Positions 30,752-38,932 of a stretch of DNA of 64,000 nt are shown piece after piece. Numbering within the stretch: the first letter of the stretch is position 1; each line of letters opens with the position of its first letter. The position numbers and the translations under genes were made by a program. Source of the stretch: Archangium sp. (lineage in GTDB: Bacteria; Myxococcota; Myxococcia; Myxococcales; Myxococcaceae). The DNA is taken from positions 1-64,000 of the forward strand of contig JAUYRZ010000005.1 in assembly GCA_030695565.1 (NCBI GenBank), written 5' to 3'. The notes under the pieces were generated by a model, which was given only the letters and a program-made list of their open reading frames with translations, had not been told where the DNA came from and did not search any database.

Positions 30752-30796
30752 GGCCCCTCACCCCGACCCTCTCCCCGCTGGCGCAAGGAGAGGGAG
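30752..30796. repeat. Dispersed palindromic repeat, copy R4, inverted to R3
   Basis: GCCCCTCACCCCGACCCTC then TCCCCGCTGGCGCAAGGAG and AGGGAG. It is the near reverse complement of R3. Its GGGAG end is 9 nt before the GTG of the DUF3592 gene and may serve as its ribosome-binding site. Confidence 0.9.
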
Positions 30797-30805
30797 ACCT
30801 GATTC

Positions 30806-31318
30806 GTGACGAATGGTTCTGAAGACCGCTTCCTGCCGCTGATCCCCGCGGGCTTGGGCCTCGTGCTGCTGATCATGGCCACCACCTTCGGGAGCATCGG
30901 CCGTTACCAGCAGAAGAAGTCGCAGGCCCTGCTCACCTGGCCGTCAGTCGAAGGTACGGTGACCAGCTCGGGCATCTCTCGCTACCGACTCTCCGGCGAA
31001 ACGCAGGACCGGGAGCACGCAGTCGCCACCTTCGCGTACGAAGTCGAAGGCAAACGCTACGAGTTCACCCGTACCTATGGCGGTGGGCGCTTCGTCTACG
31101 AGAACGCGCCGCCCTCGCTCGAGTGGGCCGAAGGCCAGAAGGTGCCGATCTACTTCGACCCGAACGATCCTTCAGACCGCGAGCTCTCCCGCACCCGTGA
31201 CGACACCGAGCTGCTCTTCCTGGGCATCGGGATCTTCTGCGGGCTGCTCAGCCTGCCGTTCTTCTACGGCGCCTGGCGCTGGAACCGCAGTCAGAGGCTG
31301 GCGAGCGCGACGCGGTAG
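30806..31318 (+). CDS. DUF3592 membrane protein
   Basis: A 170-aa protein with two helices (about 10-30 and 134-156) flanking a beta-rich extramembrane domain that ends in the DUF3592 motif VPIYFDPNDPSDREL. Function unknown. GTG start; the repeat R4 supplies the purine-rich sequence upstream. Its 3' end overlaps the convergent PhnD-like gene by 28 nt. Confidence 0.82.
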   Translation: MTNGSEDRFLPLIPAGLGLVLLIMATTFGSIGRYQQKKSQALLTWPSVEGTVTSSGISRYRLSGETQDREHAVATFAYEVEGKRYEFTRTYGGGRFVYENAPPSLEWAEGQKVPIYFDPNDPSDRELSRTRDDTELLFLGIGIFCGLLSLPFFYGAWRWNRSQRLASATR

Positions 31319-32100
31319 AGCGCGCGGTAGCCCATGCGGGGCGCCAGCTCGAACTTGTCGGCGTGGAAGCAGTCTTTGAGCACCGCCGCGCCCTCAGGCG
31401 TGGAGTGCATCGAGAGCAACATCTTCTCGAGCTCCGTCACCGTGGCAGAGCCTGCGCCCATGGAGACCGCCACGCCGTCATTGGGCGCCTCTTCCGTGAA
31501 GCCCAGCACGCGGAACGAGTTCTCCTTCTCGGGCCACATCTGCGCGAGCCCCGTGGTGGCGGTGGTGCCGGCTTTCGCGGCGGGCGCGAACACCGAGGTG
31601 ACGTCGGCCTTGCCCTCGAGCACGGCCTCCAGCGCGTTGCGGTAGTTGCCCAGGAAGTCCTGCTGCGCGAACGTCTTCATCGGGTCGAGGCCGCGATCTC
31701 GCAGGAACGCCATGGGGAGCAGGAAGCCGCCCACCGAGTCGCGATCACTCCACGCCGCGGTGGTGCCCTTGAGCGTGTCGAGCGTGAGGTTCGAGTCTTT
31801 GCGGGTCAGCAGCGCCGCCCGGTACGCCGAAGCGCCATCACGCACCCCACGCACCAACACGCGCACGCCCATCGCTTCGATGCGCGCACAGACGAACGGG
31901 GGCGCCCACGCGGCGTCGACCTTGCCGGAGAGCAGCTCACGCGCCAGCTGCTCGTAGGTGGCCGGCTGCACCACTTCGGTCTCGCGGCCCAACGCGGCGG
32001 TGAGGTGGGCCTGGAGCTGCTGCGCCCGGCCACCGACCTCGTTCCCCAGCGAGGAGGGGATGGCGAAACGAACGTGGGTGCGGGGCGCCTTCGTCGACAC
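31291..32100 (-). CDS. PhnD-like binding protein without signal peptide (paralogue A)
   Basis: A 269-aa protein with the phosphate/phosphonate-binding PhnD fold (VRFAIPSSLGNEVG, DAAWAPPFVCARIEAMG, DSVGGFLLPMAFLRDRGL, FLGNYRNALEAVLEGKADV). The N-terminus (STKAPRTHVRF) is hydrophilic and no helix or lipobox is present, so it should stay in the cytoplasm. No ABC permease or ATPase gene is near. A paralogue lies at 57336-58130 with shared motifs EAPNDGVA and GYRALY. It follows the TerB-like gene by 1 nt, in a ttcA-terB-this operon. Confidence 0.85.
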   Translation of the reverse strand: MSTKAPRTHVRFAIPSSLGNEVGGRAQQLQAHLTAALGRETEVVQPATYEQLARELLSGKVDAAWAPPFVCARIEAMGVRVLVRGVRDGASAYRAALLTRKDSNLTLDTLKGTTAAWSDRDSVGGFLLPMAFLRDRGLDPMKTFAQQDFLGNYRNALEAVLEGKADVTSVFAPAAKAGTTATTGLAQMWPEKENSFRVLGFTEEAPNDGVAVSMGAGSATVTELEKMLLSMHSTPEGAAVLKDCFHADKFELAPRMGYRALYRVALASL

Positions 32101-32101
32101 G

Positions 32102-32926
32102 TCAGCTCTCCACCGTGATGCGAGCCACTTCGTCGTCGGCCAGGCCGAAGGTCGCCTGCAGCAGGTCGAGCACGCGCAGCTCGGCAGGTGAAGGTTTGCC
32201 GCTCGCGTAGGCCACCCGCACCGCCAGCCGGAACGCCTTGCTGCGTTGGCCGTGCGTGCTCAGGCCCTGCGCCAGCACGGTGAGGCGCTGCGGCATGCCT
32301 TCGGTGGTGATGTTGTTCACCGCTTCACGCAGGTACTGCTGCGCGGCCTCCATCGAGGCTTCTTTGAACACCGGGTCGCCCGCGAGGTTCTCGAGCATCG
32401 CGGAGAGTTCGCCTTCGCGCACCTTGCCGTCCGCGGCCGACACCAGCACCATCGTCTCGGCGTAGAGCTGCTCCAGCGGCTCGCCCAACACCTCGGCCAA
32501 CGAGTCACCGGCCTCGACGTTCACGAACACCCGGGAGACTTCGTCTTCCGTGAGGCCCAGAGACGCCTGGAAGGTCTTCAAGAAACCCAGCTCGTCGCGG
32601 GTGGCCTTGCGATCGGCGAGCGCCACCGCGGTGGCCAGACCGAAGGCGAGCAGCCGGTTGCGGTGATTGGGCAGGCGCTCCTTGATGCCGTGCAGCAGCT
32701 CCTCCAGCGAGCGGCCGTGCGCGAGCCTTCGGGCCGAACCCTCGACCATCGCGGAGAGCTCCTGGGCCCTGACCCCATCGAACTCGGGGCGCTCGATCAC
32801 CCGGGAGAGCACCTGCTTCAACTCGCTGGGGCCGATCTGCCCGTCGGCGCTGGCGGCCAGCACCATGGCGTCGAGCAGCGCGGCGTTGCGGTCATTTCGG
32901 GCCTGCGAAAGCGCGTCACGCGGCAT
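32102..32926 (-). CDS. TerB-like protein, two repeats
   Basis: A 274-aa helical protein with two TerB-type domains, each starting with an acidic loop like DAMVLAASADGQIGPSEL and ETMVLVSAADGKVREGEL. TerB-like domains bind divalent metal and occur in envelope stress and defence contexts. The start overlaps the 3' end of ttcA by 11 nt. The role here is unknown. Confidence 0.82.
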   Translation of the reverse strand: MPRDALSQARNDRNAALLDAMVLAASADGQIGPSELKQVLSRVIERPEFDGVRAQELSAMVEGSARRLAHGRSLEELLHGIKERLPNHRNRLLAFGLATAVALADRKATRDELGFLKTFQASLGLTEDEVSRVFVNVEAGDSLAEVLGEPLEQLYAETMVLVSAADGKVREGELSAMLENLAGDPVFKEASMEAAQQYLREAVNNITTEGMPQRLTVLAQGLSTHGQRSKAFRLAVRVAYASGKPSPAELRVLDLLQATFGLADDEVARITVES

Positions 32927-33767
32927 CGGTCTTCTCCGTCTCGAGCGAAACCAGTCTCACTGGAGAGGCTTTATCCCCTTCAGCGGCGGCGGGAAGTGCC
33001 TCGGTGGGCAGGGACCACAACTTCTGGTCGAGCAGGTGGCTCGGGTGAATGTTGCCCATGGCCGACATCAACGAGTTGCGCACCATGGGAATCTCCTTGG
33101 CCAGGTCGTCGACCAGCCGCTTCACGCGTTTGCGTTGGAGGTTCTCCTGCGACCCACACAGATCGCAGGGAATGATGGGGAACTTCATCAGCTCGGCGAA
33201 GCGGGCGATCTCGGGCTCTGCGGCGTAGGCCAGCGGGCGGATGATGGTGTTGCGGCCGTCATCGCTCTTCAAGCGGGGCGGCATGGTGGCCGTCTTGCCC
33301 GCGAAGAACTGGTTGAGCAGCAGGGTGTGAATCATGTCGTCGCGGTGGTGACCGAGCGCGATCTTGGTGCAGCCCATCTCGACCGCGGCCGTGTAGAGGA
33401 TGCCCCTGCGAAGGCGAGAACACAGGCTGCACTGGGTGACGCCGGGTTTGAGCTTCTCCAGCACCACGCTGTAGGTGTCTTCTTTCAGCAGCCGGTACTG
33501 GTACTCGTTGTCCTTGAGCCAGCCCTCGAGCATGGCCGCCGGGAAACCGGGGTGCCCCTGGTCGAGGTTGACCGCGATGAGCTCGAACTTGATGGGGGCC
33601 CGGCGCTGCAGCAGCCGCAGCAGGTGGAGCATGGTGTACGAGTCTTTTCCCCCCGAGATGGCGACCATGATGCGGTCGTTGGGCTCGATGAGGGAGAAGT
33701 CGTGCACGGCCTTACCGACATGCTTGAGAAGCGATTTCTCCAGCTTGTTGAGCTCGTCCACGTTCAC
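32916..33767 (-). CDS. ttcA: tRNA 2-thiocytidine biosynthesis protein TtcA
   Basis: A 283-aa PP-loop ATPase. The PP-loop MVAISGGKDSYTMLHLL and two CxxC pairs for the 4Fe-4S cluster (CSLCSRLRRG and CDLCGSQ) are diagnostic of TtcA, which thiolates cytidine 32 of tRNA. ALGHHRDDMIHTLLLN is conserved. First gene of a minus-strand operon with the TerB-like and PhnD-like genes. Confidence 0.93.
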   Translation of the reverse strand: MNVDELNKLEKSLLKHVGKAVHDFSLIEPNDRIMVAISGGKDSYTMLHLLRLLQRRAPIKFELIAVNLDQGHPGFPAAMLEGWLKDNEYQYRLLKEDTYSVVLEKLKPGVTQCSLCSRLRRGILYTAAVEMGCTKIALGHHRDDMIHTLLLNQFFAGKTATMPPRLKSDDGRNTIIRPLAYAAEPEIARFAELMKFPIIPCDLCGSQENLQRKRVKRLVDDLAKEIPMVRNSLMSAMGNIHPSHLLDQKLWSLPTEALPAAAEGDKASPVRLVSLETEKTDAA

Positions 33768-33854
33768 TCCCGATGTGAGGGACCCCCGCCCTCAACGCGC
33801 GCCGATAGCCCACAATCAGGGGTTTTTGCTAGTGGCGTATCCGTGCCTATTCCG

Positions 33855-34994
33855 ATGACGACCCTCGATGTGACCCGTGCAGACCAACTGGGGCAGGTGG
33901 TGGCCACGCTGGGCCCCGTAAAAGAGCTGGCCGTCGACGTCGAAGCCGATTCGATGCATCACTTTCGGGCGCGCCTCTGCTTCGTGCAGCTGGGCACCGA
34001 CAAGGACATCTTTCTCCTCGACACGCTGGTGCCGGAGGTGAGCCCCCAGGCGCTCGCGGCCACGTTCGAGAACCCCGCCATCACCAAGTTCTTCCACGCG
34101 GCGCAGGGTGACCTGCAGTACCTCGCCGAGGAGGGAGTGCGGGTGCGCGGGCTGTTCGACACGCACCGCGCGGCGACCTTGTTGGGGTGGCCCAAGGTGG
34201 GGCTGGTCGACCTCGTCAAAGAGAAGCTGGGCGCGGCGCTCAAGAAGGAGCACCAGCAGTCGGACTTCTCCATTCGCCCGCTGCCGCCCGAGCTGCGCGA
34301 GTACATCGCCGACGACGTGCGCTACCTGTGCGAGGTGGGGCGCTGGGTGCGTGAGGCGTGCGTGAGCGCCGACATCCTCGAAGAGGTGCTGCTCGACTGC
34401 GATCGCATGTGCGACGACGCGGCGGCCCGGCCTGACCCCGAGAAGGACTACAACCCCAAGCTGCCCCGGCAGGGTTTGTCGCGCGAGCAGTACGTGGTGG
34501 CCTTTCACGTGGCGCACGCGCTCCACAAGAAGCGCCTGGAGTGGGCGGCGGCGGAAGACCTGCCGATGGGCCGCATGCTCTCGAACATGGCCCTGGGGGC
34601 GATCGCCACCAAGCCGCCGTCGGATCTGCGGACGATGGTGAAGCTGGAAGGGGTGCGGGGGTCGTTCGTGCGCGCTCACGGTGACGAGCTGATGGCGATC
34701 ATCGAGCGCATCCAGGCCGAGGTGAAGGCAGGGGCCCTGGAGGCGCCGGAGGAGAAGAAGGACCGCGATCCCAAGCGCAAGAAGCGGGAAGAGGCGTTGA
34801 TGGATTGGCGCAAGGCCGAGGCGGTGGGGCGCAAGGTGACGCCCTCCGCGGTGCTGTCGAACGGCCTCGTTTCAGAGCTGGCGGGAGCACCTCCGGCGAC
34901 CCTGGAGGGCTTCGAAAAGGTCCCGTATTTCGGGCCGAAACGGCTCGACCGGTACGGCCGGACCCTGTTGGCGTTGCTCGATCCCCTTCGGTGA
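33855..34994 (+). CDS. rnd: Ribonuclease D (DEDDy exonuclease plus HRDC)
   Basis: A 379-aa protein. DEDDy residues are D28 and E30 (AVDVEADS), D86 (AAQGDLQYL) and Y150/D154 (EYIADDVRYL). A helical HRDC region follows, then a C-terminal helix-hairpin part (VPYFGPKRLDRYG). RNase D trims the 3' ends of tRNA and other small RNAs. ATG at 33855 is chosen; an in-frame GTG at 33843 is an alternative. Divergent from ttcA, and both act on tRNA. Confidence 0.88.
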   Translation: MTTLDVTRADQLGQVVATLGPVKELAVDVEADSMHHFRARLCFVQLGTDKDIFLLDTLVPEVSPQALAATFENPAITKFFHAAQGDLQYLAEEGVRVRGLFDTHRAATLLGWPKVGLVDLVKEKLGAALKKEHQQSDFSIRPLPPELREYIADDVRYLCEVGRWVREACVSADILEEVLLDCDRMCDDAAARPDPEKDYNPKLPRQGLSREQYVVAFHVAHALHKKRLEWAAAEDLPMGRMLSNMALGAIATKPPSDLRTMVKLEGVRGSFVRAHGDELMAIIERIQAEVKAGALEAPEEKKDRDPKRKKREEALMDWRKAEAVGRKVTPSAVLSNGLVSELAGAPPATLEGFEKVPYFGPKRLDRYGRTLLALLDPLR

Positions 34995-35061
34995 CCTCCC
35001 CTGTTGGGAGGCTAGACCTCGTTATGAGTTCGATGTAGGTGGTTGTTTTTTAAGCTCTCGA

Positions 35062-35067
35062 AAGGAG
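35062..35067 (+). promoter_or_regulatory. Shine-Dalgarno of the 60-aa protein
   Basis: AAGGAG lies 7 nt upstream of ATG 35075. A strong site of this kind supports the short frame as a real gene. Confidence 0.8.
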
Positions 35068-35074
35068 TCGGCCC

Positions 35075-35257
35075 ATGTTCAACGGACCCTCGAAACGTCA
35101 GAAAGAGCTCGCCCGCCTGGAGCACAAGAAGGAGAAGGCGGCGAAGCTGGAGGAGCGCAAGAAGGAGAAGGAGGCTCGTGGTCCGAAGGACCCGAACGCC
35201 GTCGATCCTGACATCGCGCACATCGTCCCGGGACCGCAGCCCATCCCGGAAGAGTAA
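35075..35257 (+). CDS. 60-aa highly charged small protein
   Basis: A small protein rich in Lys and Glu (RQKELARLEHKKEKAAKLEE) with a Pro-rich end (IVPGPQPIPEE). It is probably one long charged helix with a flexible tail. A strong ribosome site and an isolated position after rnd argue it is expressed. Not recognised. Confidence 0.75.
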   Translation: MFNGPSKRQKELARLEHKKEKAAKLEERKKEKEARGPKDPNAVDPDIAHIVPGPQPIPEE

Positions 35258-35270
35258 GTGAAAGTGGTGT

Positions 35271-35309
35271 CCCCCTCTCCCTTTTGGGAGAGGGTCGGGG
35301 TGAGGGCGC
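35271..35309. repeat. Dispersed palindromic repeat, copy R5
   Basis: CCCCCTCTCCCTTTTGGGAG then AGGGTCGGGGTGAGGGCGC. It ends exactly where the AEC permease frame opens with TTG, so it forms that gene's 5' leader. Confidence 0.9.
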
Positions 35310-36230
35310 TTGTCGAACCTGGTCCTCCTCCTCGTGTGTTTCTTCGTGGGCGTATTCGCACGCCGCACGAAGGCGCTCCCTGCTGACAGTCATCGCCCGG
35401 TGAACGCGTGGGTGATGTACGTGTCGTTGCCGGCGCTGGTGTTCCGCTCGATCCACGGAGTGAGCATCGACGGCGCACTGCTGCTGTCATCTGCAACCTT
35501 GTGGCTGGTGTTCCTGGTGCCCGCGGCGTTGGCGCTGCTGTTGGTGCGAAGAGGCAGCTCTCGAGAAAATCTGGGAGCACTCGCGCTCTGTGCGGGCCTG
35601 AGCAACACGGCCTTCGTCGGCCTGCCGTTGATCGAAGCGATCGCAGGCAAAGAAGCGTTAGGCCCCGCCGCGGTGGTCGATCAACTCGGGAGCTTCCTCG
35701 CGCTCTTCCTCTTCGCGATGCCCTTCGCGACCCACCTCTCTCCCTCGCGCCGCGAGCGGGGAGAGGGCCGGGGTGAGGGGCCGTTCTGGCTCAAGCTGCT
35801 CAAGACGCCAGCGATGATCGCGCTGGCACTGGCAGTGCTTTTCACAAACGCCGAAGTCCCGGTGTCCGTGTCGGAAGTCCTTTCGCGGCTCGCCGACATG
35901 CTCAGTCCACTCGCGCTCGCAAGCATCGGCTGGCAGCTCGATCTCTCCGCGCTCTCCGGCAACGGAAAGAAGATCGCAGCTGGCCTGACCTGGAAGCTGT
36001 TCCTGGCGCCCGCGATGGTGCTGGGCCTGATGCTCCTTTTCCGGGGAACTCTCGGCCTGACCGAAAAAGTCGTGGTCGCCCAGGCCGCGATGGCGCCGAT
36101 GGTGACGGCAGGCGTGGTCGCCGCCGACAACAAGCTCGCGCCCGGTCTCGCCGCCGCGATGATCGCCGTCGGAGTTCCCCTCAGCCTTGTCACCGTGCCC
36201 TTGTGGTGGCACGGAATGTCCCTCTTATGA
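35310..36230 (+). CDS. AEC-family (auxin efflux carrier type) permease with in-frame repeat
   Basis: A 306-aa membrane protein with about ten helices; features include VNAWVMYVSLPALVFRSIH, LCAGLSNTAFVGLPLIEAI and APMVTAGVVAADNKLAPGLA. AEC proteins export organic acids or signal molecules. The central cytoplasmic loop contains HLSPSRRERGEGRGEGP, encoded by a complete copy (R6) of the dispersed palindromic repeat, in frame. The start is TTG at 35310, directly after repeat R5; the original start may have been lost. The stop overlaps the UPF0489 gene (ATGA). Confidence 0.85.
   Translation: MSNLVLLLVCFFVGVFARRTKALPADSHRPVNAWVMYVSLPALVFRSIHGVSIDGALLLSSATLWLVFLVPAALALLLVRRGSSRENLGALALCAGLSNTAFVGLPLIEAIAGKEALGPAAVVDQLGSFLALFLFAMPFATHLSPSRRERGEGRGEGPFWLKLLKTPAMIALALAVLFTNAEVPVSVSEVLSRLADMLSPLALASIGWQLDLSALSGNGKKIAAGLTWKLFLAPAMVLGLMLLFRGTLGLTEKVVVAQAAMAPMVTAGVVAADNKLAPGLAAAMIAVGVPLSLVTVPLWWHGMSLL
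35736..35782. repeat. Dispersed palindromic repeat, copy R6, inside a coding region
   Basis: CTCTCTCCCTCGCGCCGCG then AGCGGGGAGAGGGCCGGGG and TGAGGGGCC, matching the intergenic copies. The permease frame stays open through it. Confidence 0.9.
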
Positions 36231-36940
36231 GCCGCGCCGGAATCATCGAGTTGGGGATCGCAGGGAAGGGCCCGACACGAGGCTACGTGTTCGATCAGCA
36301 CCGGCTCGCGCTGCCGTGCTGGGCGGAAACTCCCGGCCCGTCGTTGCTCCTCACGTTCGATCGACACTTCGACACGGTGGTGCCGAAGAACCCGCCGCCG
36401 CGAGGCTTGTCAGTCGACGAGTACGATCGGCACGCGCGGGATCTGCTCGATCACCACAACTACGATCACGTGCTCGCCGCGATGGAGGCGGGGATCATCT
36501 CAGACGCGATCATCGTGGCGAGGGCGAAGCCGGTGGGCGCAGTCACTTCGGATTGGCATGAGCACGAGATCATCGCAGCCTCGACGCTCGATCTGATCAC
36601 CGCGGAGTGGGGCACAGCGCACGCGACGCCTGAAGGAAAAAGGGCGCACGCAGCGGTGGCGCGGTCGAAGTCGATCATCCTCGATGTCGATCTCGATTGC
36701 TTCACGACGCCGAGTGACGCGGATCCGACGACGGTGGTGCCGTGGTCACTCGAGCTGATCCGCGACTTCATGAAGCCGCGAGGCAGTGCCGAGTTCTGGT
36801 CGTCGGTGCTGAACAAGTGCGTGGGCTTCACCTTCGCGCGCGAGCCGTCTCACTGCGGCGGGCTGATCGCGTCGGGCCGGCTGTTCGAGCACGCCTGCCA
36901 GGTGCTCTTCGCTGAGCTGTTCGAGACCGATCTGCCCTGA
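36227..36940 (+). CDS. UPF0489 (arginase-fold-like) protein
   Basis: A 237-aa protein. The N-terminal LLTFDRHFDTVVP and the later IILDVDLDCFTTPS place acidic and His residues as in metal-binding arginase/UPF0489 folds, and KCVGFTFAREPSHCGG closes the family pattern. Enzyme activity is not established. ATG at 36227 overlaps the AEC permease stop (ATGA) and is preferred to a GTG at 36203. Confidence 0.78.
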   Translation: MSRAGIIELGIAGKGPTRGYVFDQHRLALPCWAETPGPSLLLTFDRHFDTVVPKNPPPRGLSVDEYDRHARDLLDHHNYDHVLAAMEAGIISDAIIVARAKPVGAVTSDWHEHEIIAASTLDLITAEWGTAHATPEGKRAHAAVARSKSIILDVDLDCFTTPSDADPTTVVPWSLELIRDFMKPRGSAEFWSSVLNKCVGFTFAREPSHCGGLIASGRLFEHACQVLFAELFETDLP

Positions 36941-37224
36941 AGAGCGTGGTGTCGAAGGTCTTCGATGCGTGCGCGTCGCGGGCAGGCCTCTCGACTTCTG
37001 CCGAAGATGTTCATGTGACCCGGTCGCAGTAGCACGCACCTTGCCTGTTGCGGATTGTTCAATCGCCGCAGCATTTCGTGACGCGTCGTGCGGACGGTCG
37101 CGTCCTACTCCGTCGATTGTACATTCTGCAACAAGTGAGGGTCCTCGCCCGAGGCCGAGAGGCCTGCCCGACGCGACCTCGATGGAGATCACGAACCCCC
37201 TGCGTTCCCTGAGGCGAAGAGGTA
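36941..37224. other. Convergent intergenic gap
   Basis: 284 nt between convergent UPF0489 and aldehyde dehydrogenase genes. It is less GC-rich in places (GCGGATTGTTCAATCG, GATTGTACATTCTG). I see no convincing gene, RNA or terminator. Confidence 0.5.
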
Positions 37225-38769
37225 CTACCTGGCCAACTCGCGAATTGCCGCAGCGCGCTTCTTCACCAGCCCGCCCAGCTTGAGCAGCACGCCGAGCCCT
37301 CCGCCCCGACCGCGCGCGATCAACGCATCGACGAACTGAGTCAGCTCGGCGTTGGCCGGAATCCACCACGCATCGGGCTGCTTGCCGGAATCGATGATCA
37401 CCGTACGAGGCCGGGTGAACACGCCATAGCTGTGCGTGCTCGCCGCGACGCCGGGTCCCGTCTCCTTCACGCCGGTCCACGGCACGTCCGCCAGAATCCC
37501 CGCGAAGCCGTGGTTGTTCACGTAGCCCACGCCGACTTCCATGCGCCGCACCAGCGCCGCGCCGCGCTCGATGTTGGTGGTCCACACCGAACCGTTCAAG
37601 CCGTACCGAGAATCATTCGCCCGCTTGAGTCCGTCCTCCGCGTCCTTCACGCGCACCACGGCGATCACCGGGCCGAAGGTCTCATCACGCACGACGTCCA
37701 TGTCGTCGCTGCAGTGATCGAGCACCGTCGCCTGAAAACCAAGACCAGGTCCGACCCGCGCGCCGCCCGCGGTCACCTTCGCGCCCTTCGCCTTCGCCTG
37801 TTCCACGTGCTTCTCGACGATCGCCAACTGCGCCGCGTTCTGCAGCGGGCCGAGATCGCTCTCGTTGTCACCGGTCGACACGCGCAGCTTCGAGACCACC
37901 TTGCTCAACGTCGCCACGAAGCGGTCGGCGATGGCTTCCTCGACGTACACGCGCTCGATGGCCGCGCAGTTCTGACCACAGTTGTGCATCGCCCACTGCG
38001 CGACACCGATGGCGGTGCGATCGAGATCACAATCAGCCAGCACCAGCGCGGCGTCTTTGCCACCCAGCTCGAGCGACGTGGGAATGAGCCGCTCTGCTGC
38101 GCGCGCCGCGACCCGCTTGCCCGAAGGCACCGAGCCGGTGAACACGATCGCATCGGCGGTGTCGACCAGCGCCTGGCCGACTTCACCGGCGCCTTGCACG
38201 AGACCGACGAGCCCCTTCGGCATCACCTCTGCGCAGAGACCCGCCAGAAACGCGCCCGTGCGCGGCGTGTGCTCAGACGGCTTGAGCACCACGCCGTTGC
38301 CCGAGAGCAGGGCAGGGAAGAGCGACTTCCAGAAGTTGCCCAGCGGGTAGTTCCACGGCGCGATGATGCCGATGACGCCGCGGGGCACCGCTTCGGTGAC
38401 GCCCTTCTTGCCGGGGAAGTCGAGCATCGACAGCCGTACCTTCGAGGGCGCGAGTGCTTCCTTCGCCACCACGATCGCGGTCTCGATGTACGGCACCAAC
38501 GAGGTGAGCTCACTGGCTTTGCACTCGACCACGGAGCGGCCGGTCTCCATCGACATCACCTTCGCGAGCTCGTCGGCTTTCGCGAGCACCGCCTGGCCGA
38601 GTGCACGCATCGCGTCGGCTCGCGTGGCGAGGGGTAGGGCGACCCAGTTGGCCTGGGCGGTGCGCGCGGTGGCGACGGCCGCTCGGACCTCGTCAGGGGT
38701 CGAGGCCTTCACTGGCTCGAGGGCCTTGAGATCGGCGGGGTTGATGCTTCCGGGCGCGTGAGCGGTCAT
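37225..38769 (-). CDS. NAD(P)-dependent aldehyde dehydrogenase, succinate-semialdehyde type
   Basis: A 514-aa ALDH. The cofactor glycine motif FTGSVPSGKRV, catalytic Glu in TSLELGGKDAAL and nucleophile Cys in HNCGQNCAAIERVYV are present, as is the early motif IAPWNYPLGNFWKSLFPAL. It resembles succinate-semialdehyde dehydrogenases; the real substrate cannot be fixed. ATG at 38769 is preferred over a start 12 codons upstream. The C-terminus carries an extra basic tail. Confidence 0.87.
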   Translation of the reverse strand: MTAHAPGSINPADLKALEPVKASTPDEVRAAVATARTAQANWVALPLATRADAMRALGQAVLAKADELAKVMSMETGRSVVECKASELTSLVPYIETAIVVAKEALAPSKVRLSMLDFPGKKGVTEAVPRGVIGIIAPWNYPLGNFWKSLFPALLSGNGVVLKPSEHTPRTGAFLAGLCAEVMPKGLVGLVQGAGEVGQALVDTADAIVFTGSVPSGKRVAARAAERLIPTSLELGGKDAALVLADCDLDRTAIGVAQWAMHNCGQNCAAIERVYVEEAIADRFVATLSKVVSKLRVSTGDNESDLGPLQNAAQLAIVEKHVEQAKAKGAKVTAGGARVGPGLGFQATVLDHCSDDMDVVRDETFGPVIAVVRVKDAEDGLKRANDSRYGLNGSVWTTNIERGAALVRRMEVGVGYVNNHGFAGILADVPWTGVKETGPGVAASTHSYGVFTRPRTVIIDSGKQPDAWWIPANAELTQFVDALIARGRGGGLGVLLKLGGLVKKRAAAIRELAR

Positions 38770-38804
38770 GCGGCGCACCCTGTTCGATGCAGAGGAATCG
38801 CTCA

Positions 38805-38834
38805 AGCCCTCTCCCCCGCTGGGAAGAGGGAGCG
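38805..38834. repeat. Dispersed palindromic repeat, copy R7
   Basis: AGCCCTCTCCCCCGCTGGGA followed by AGAGGGAGCG. Shorter copy in the divergent gap between the aldehyde dehydrogenase and NYN genes. Confidence 0.75.
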
Positions 38835-38932
38835 CACGGGAGATGGAGAGCGCAAGAGGTGTGGTAAGGCCCCCAAAAGTGAGAACCAGAAAGTCTCAGA
38901 GCGGGCTGGAAAACGTGAAACAAGCTCCCTTC

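Noticed and set aside
34995-35011. CCTCCC-CTGTT-GGGAGG hairpin after rnd
   Set aside because: It lacks a T-run, so I do not call it an intrinsic terminator.
36746-37585. 279-aa minus-strand frame across the convergent gap
   Set aside because: It runs antisense to UPF0489 and out of frame with the aldehyde dehydrogenase; the sequence is Arg/Gly-rich without motifs.
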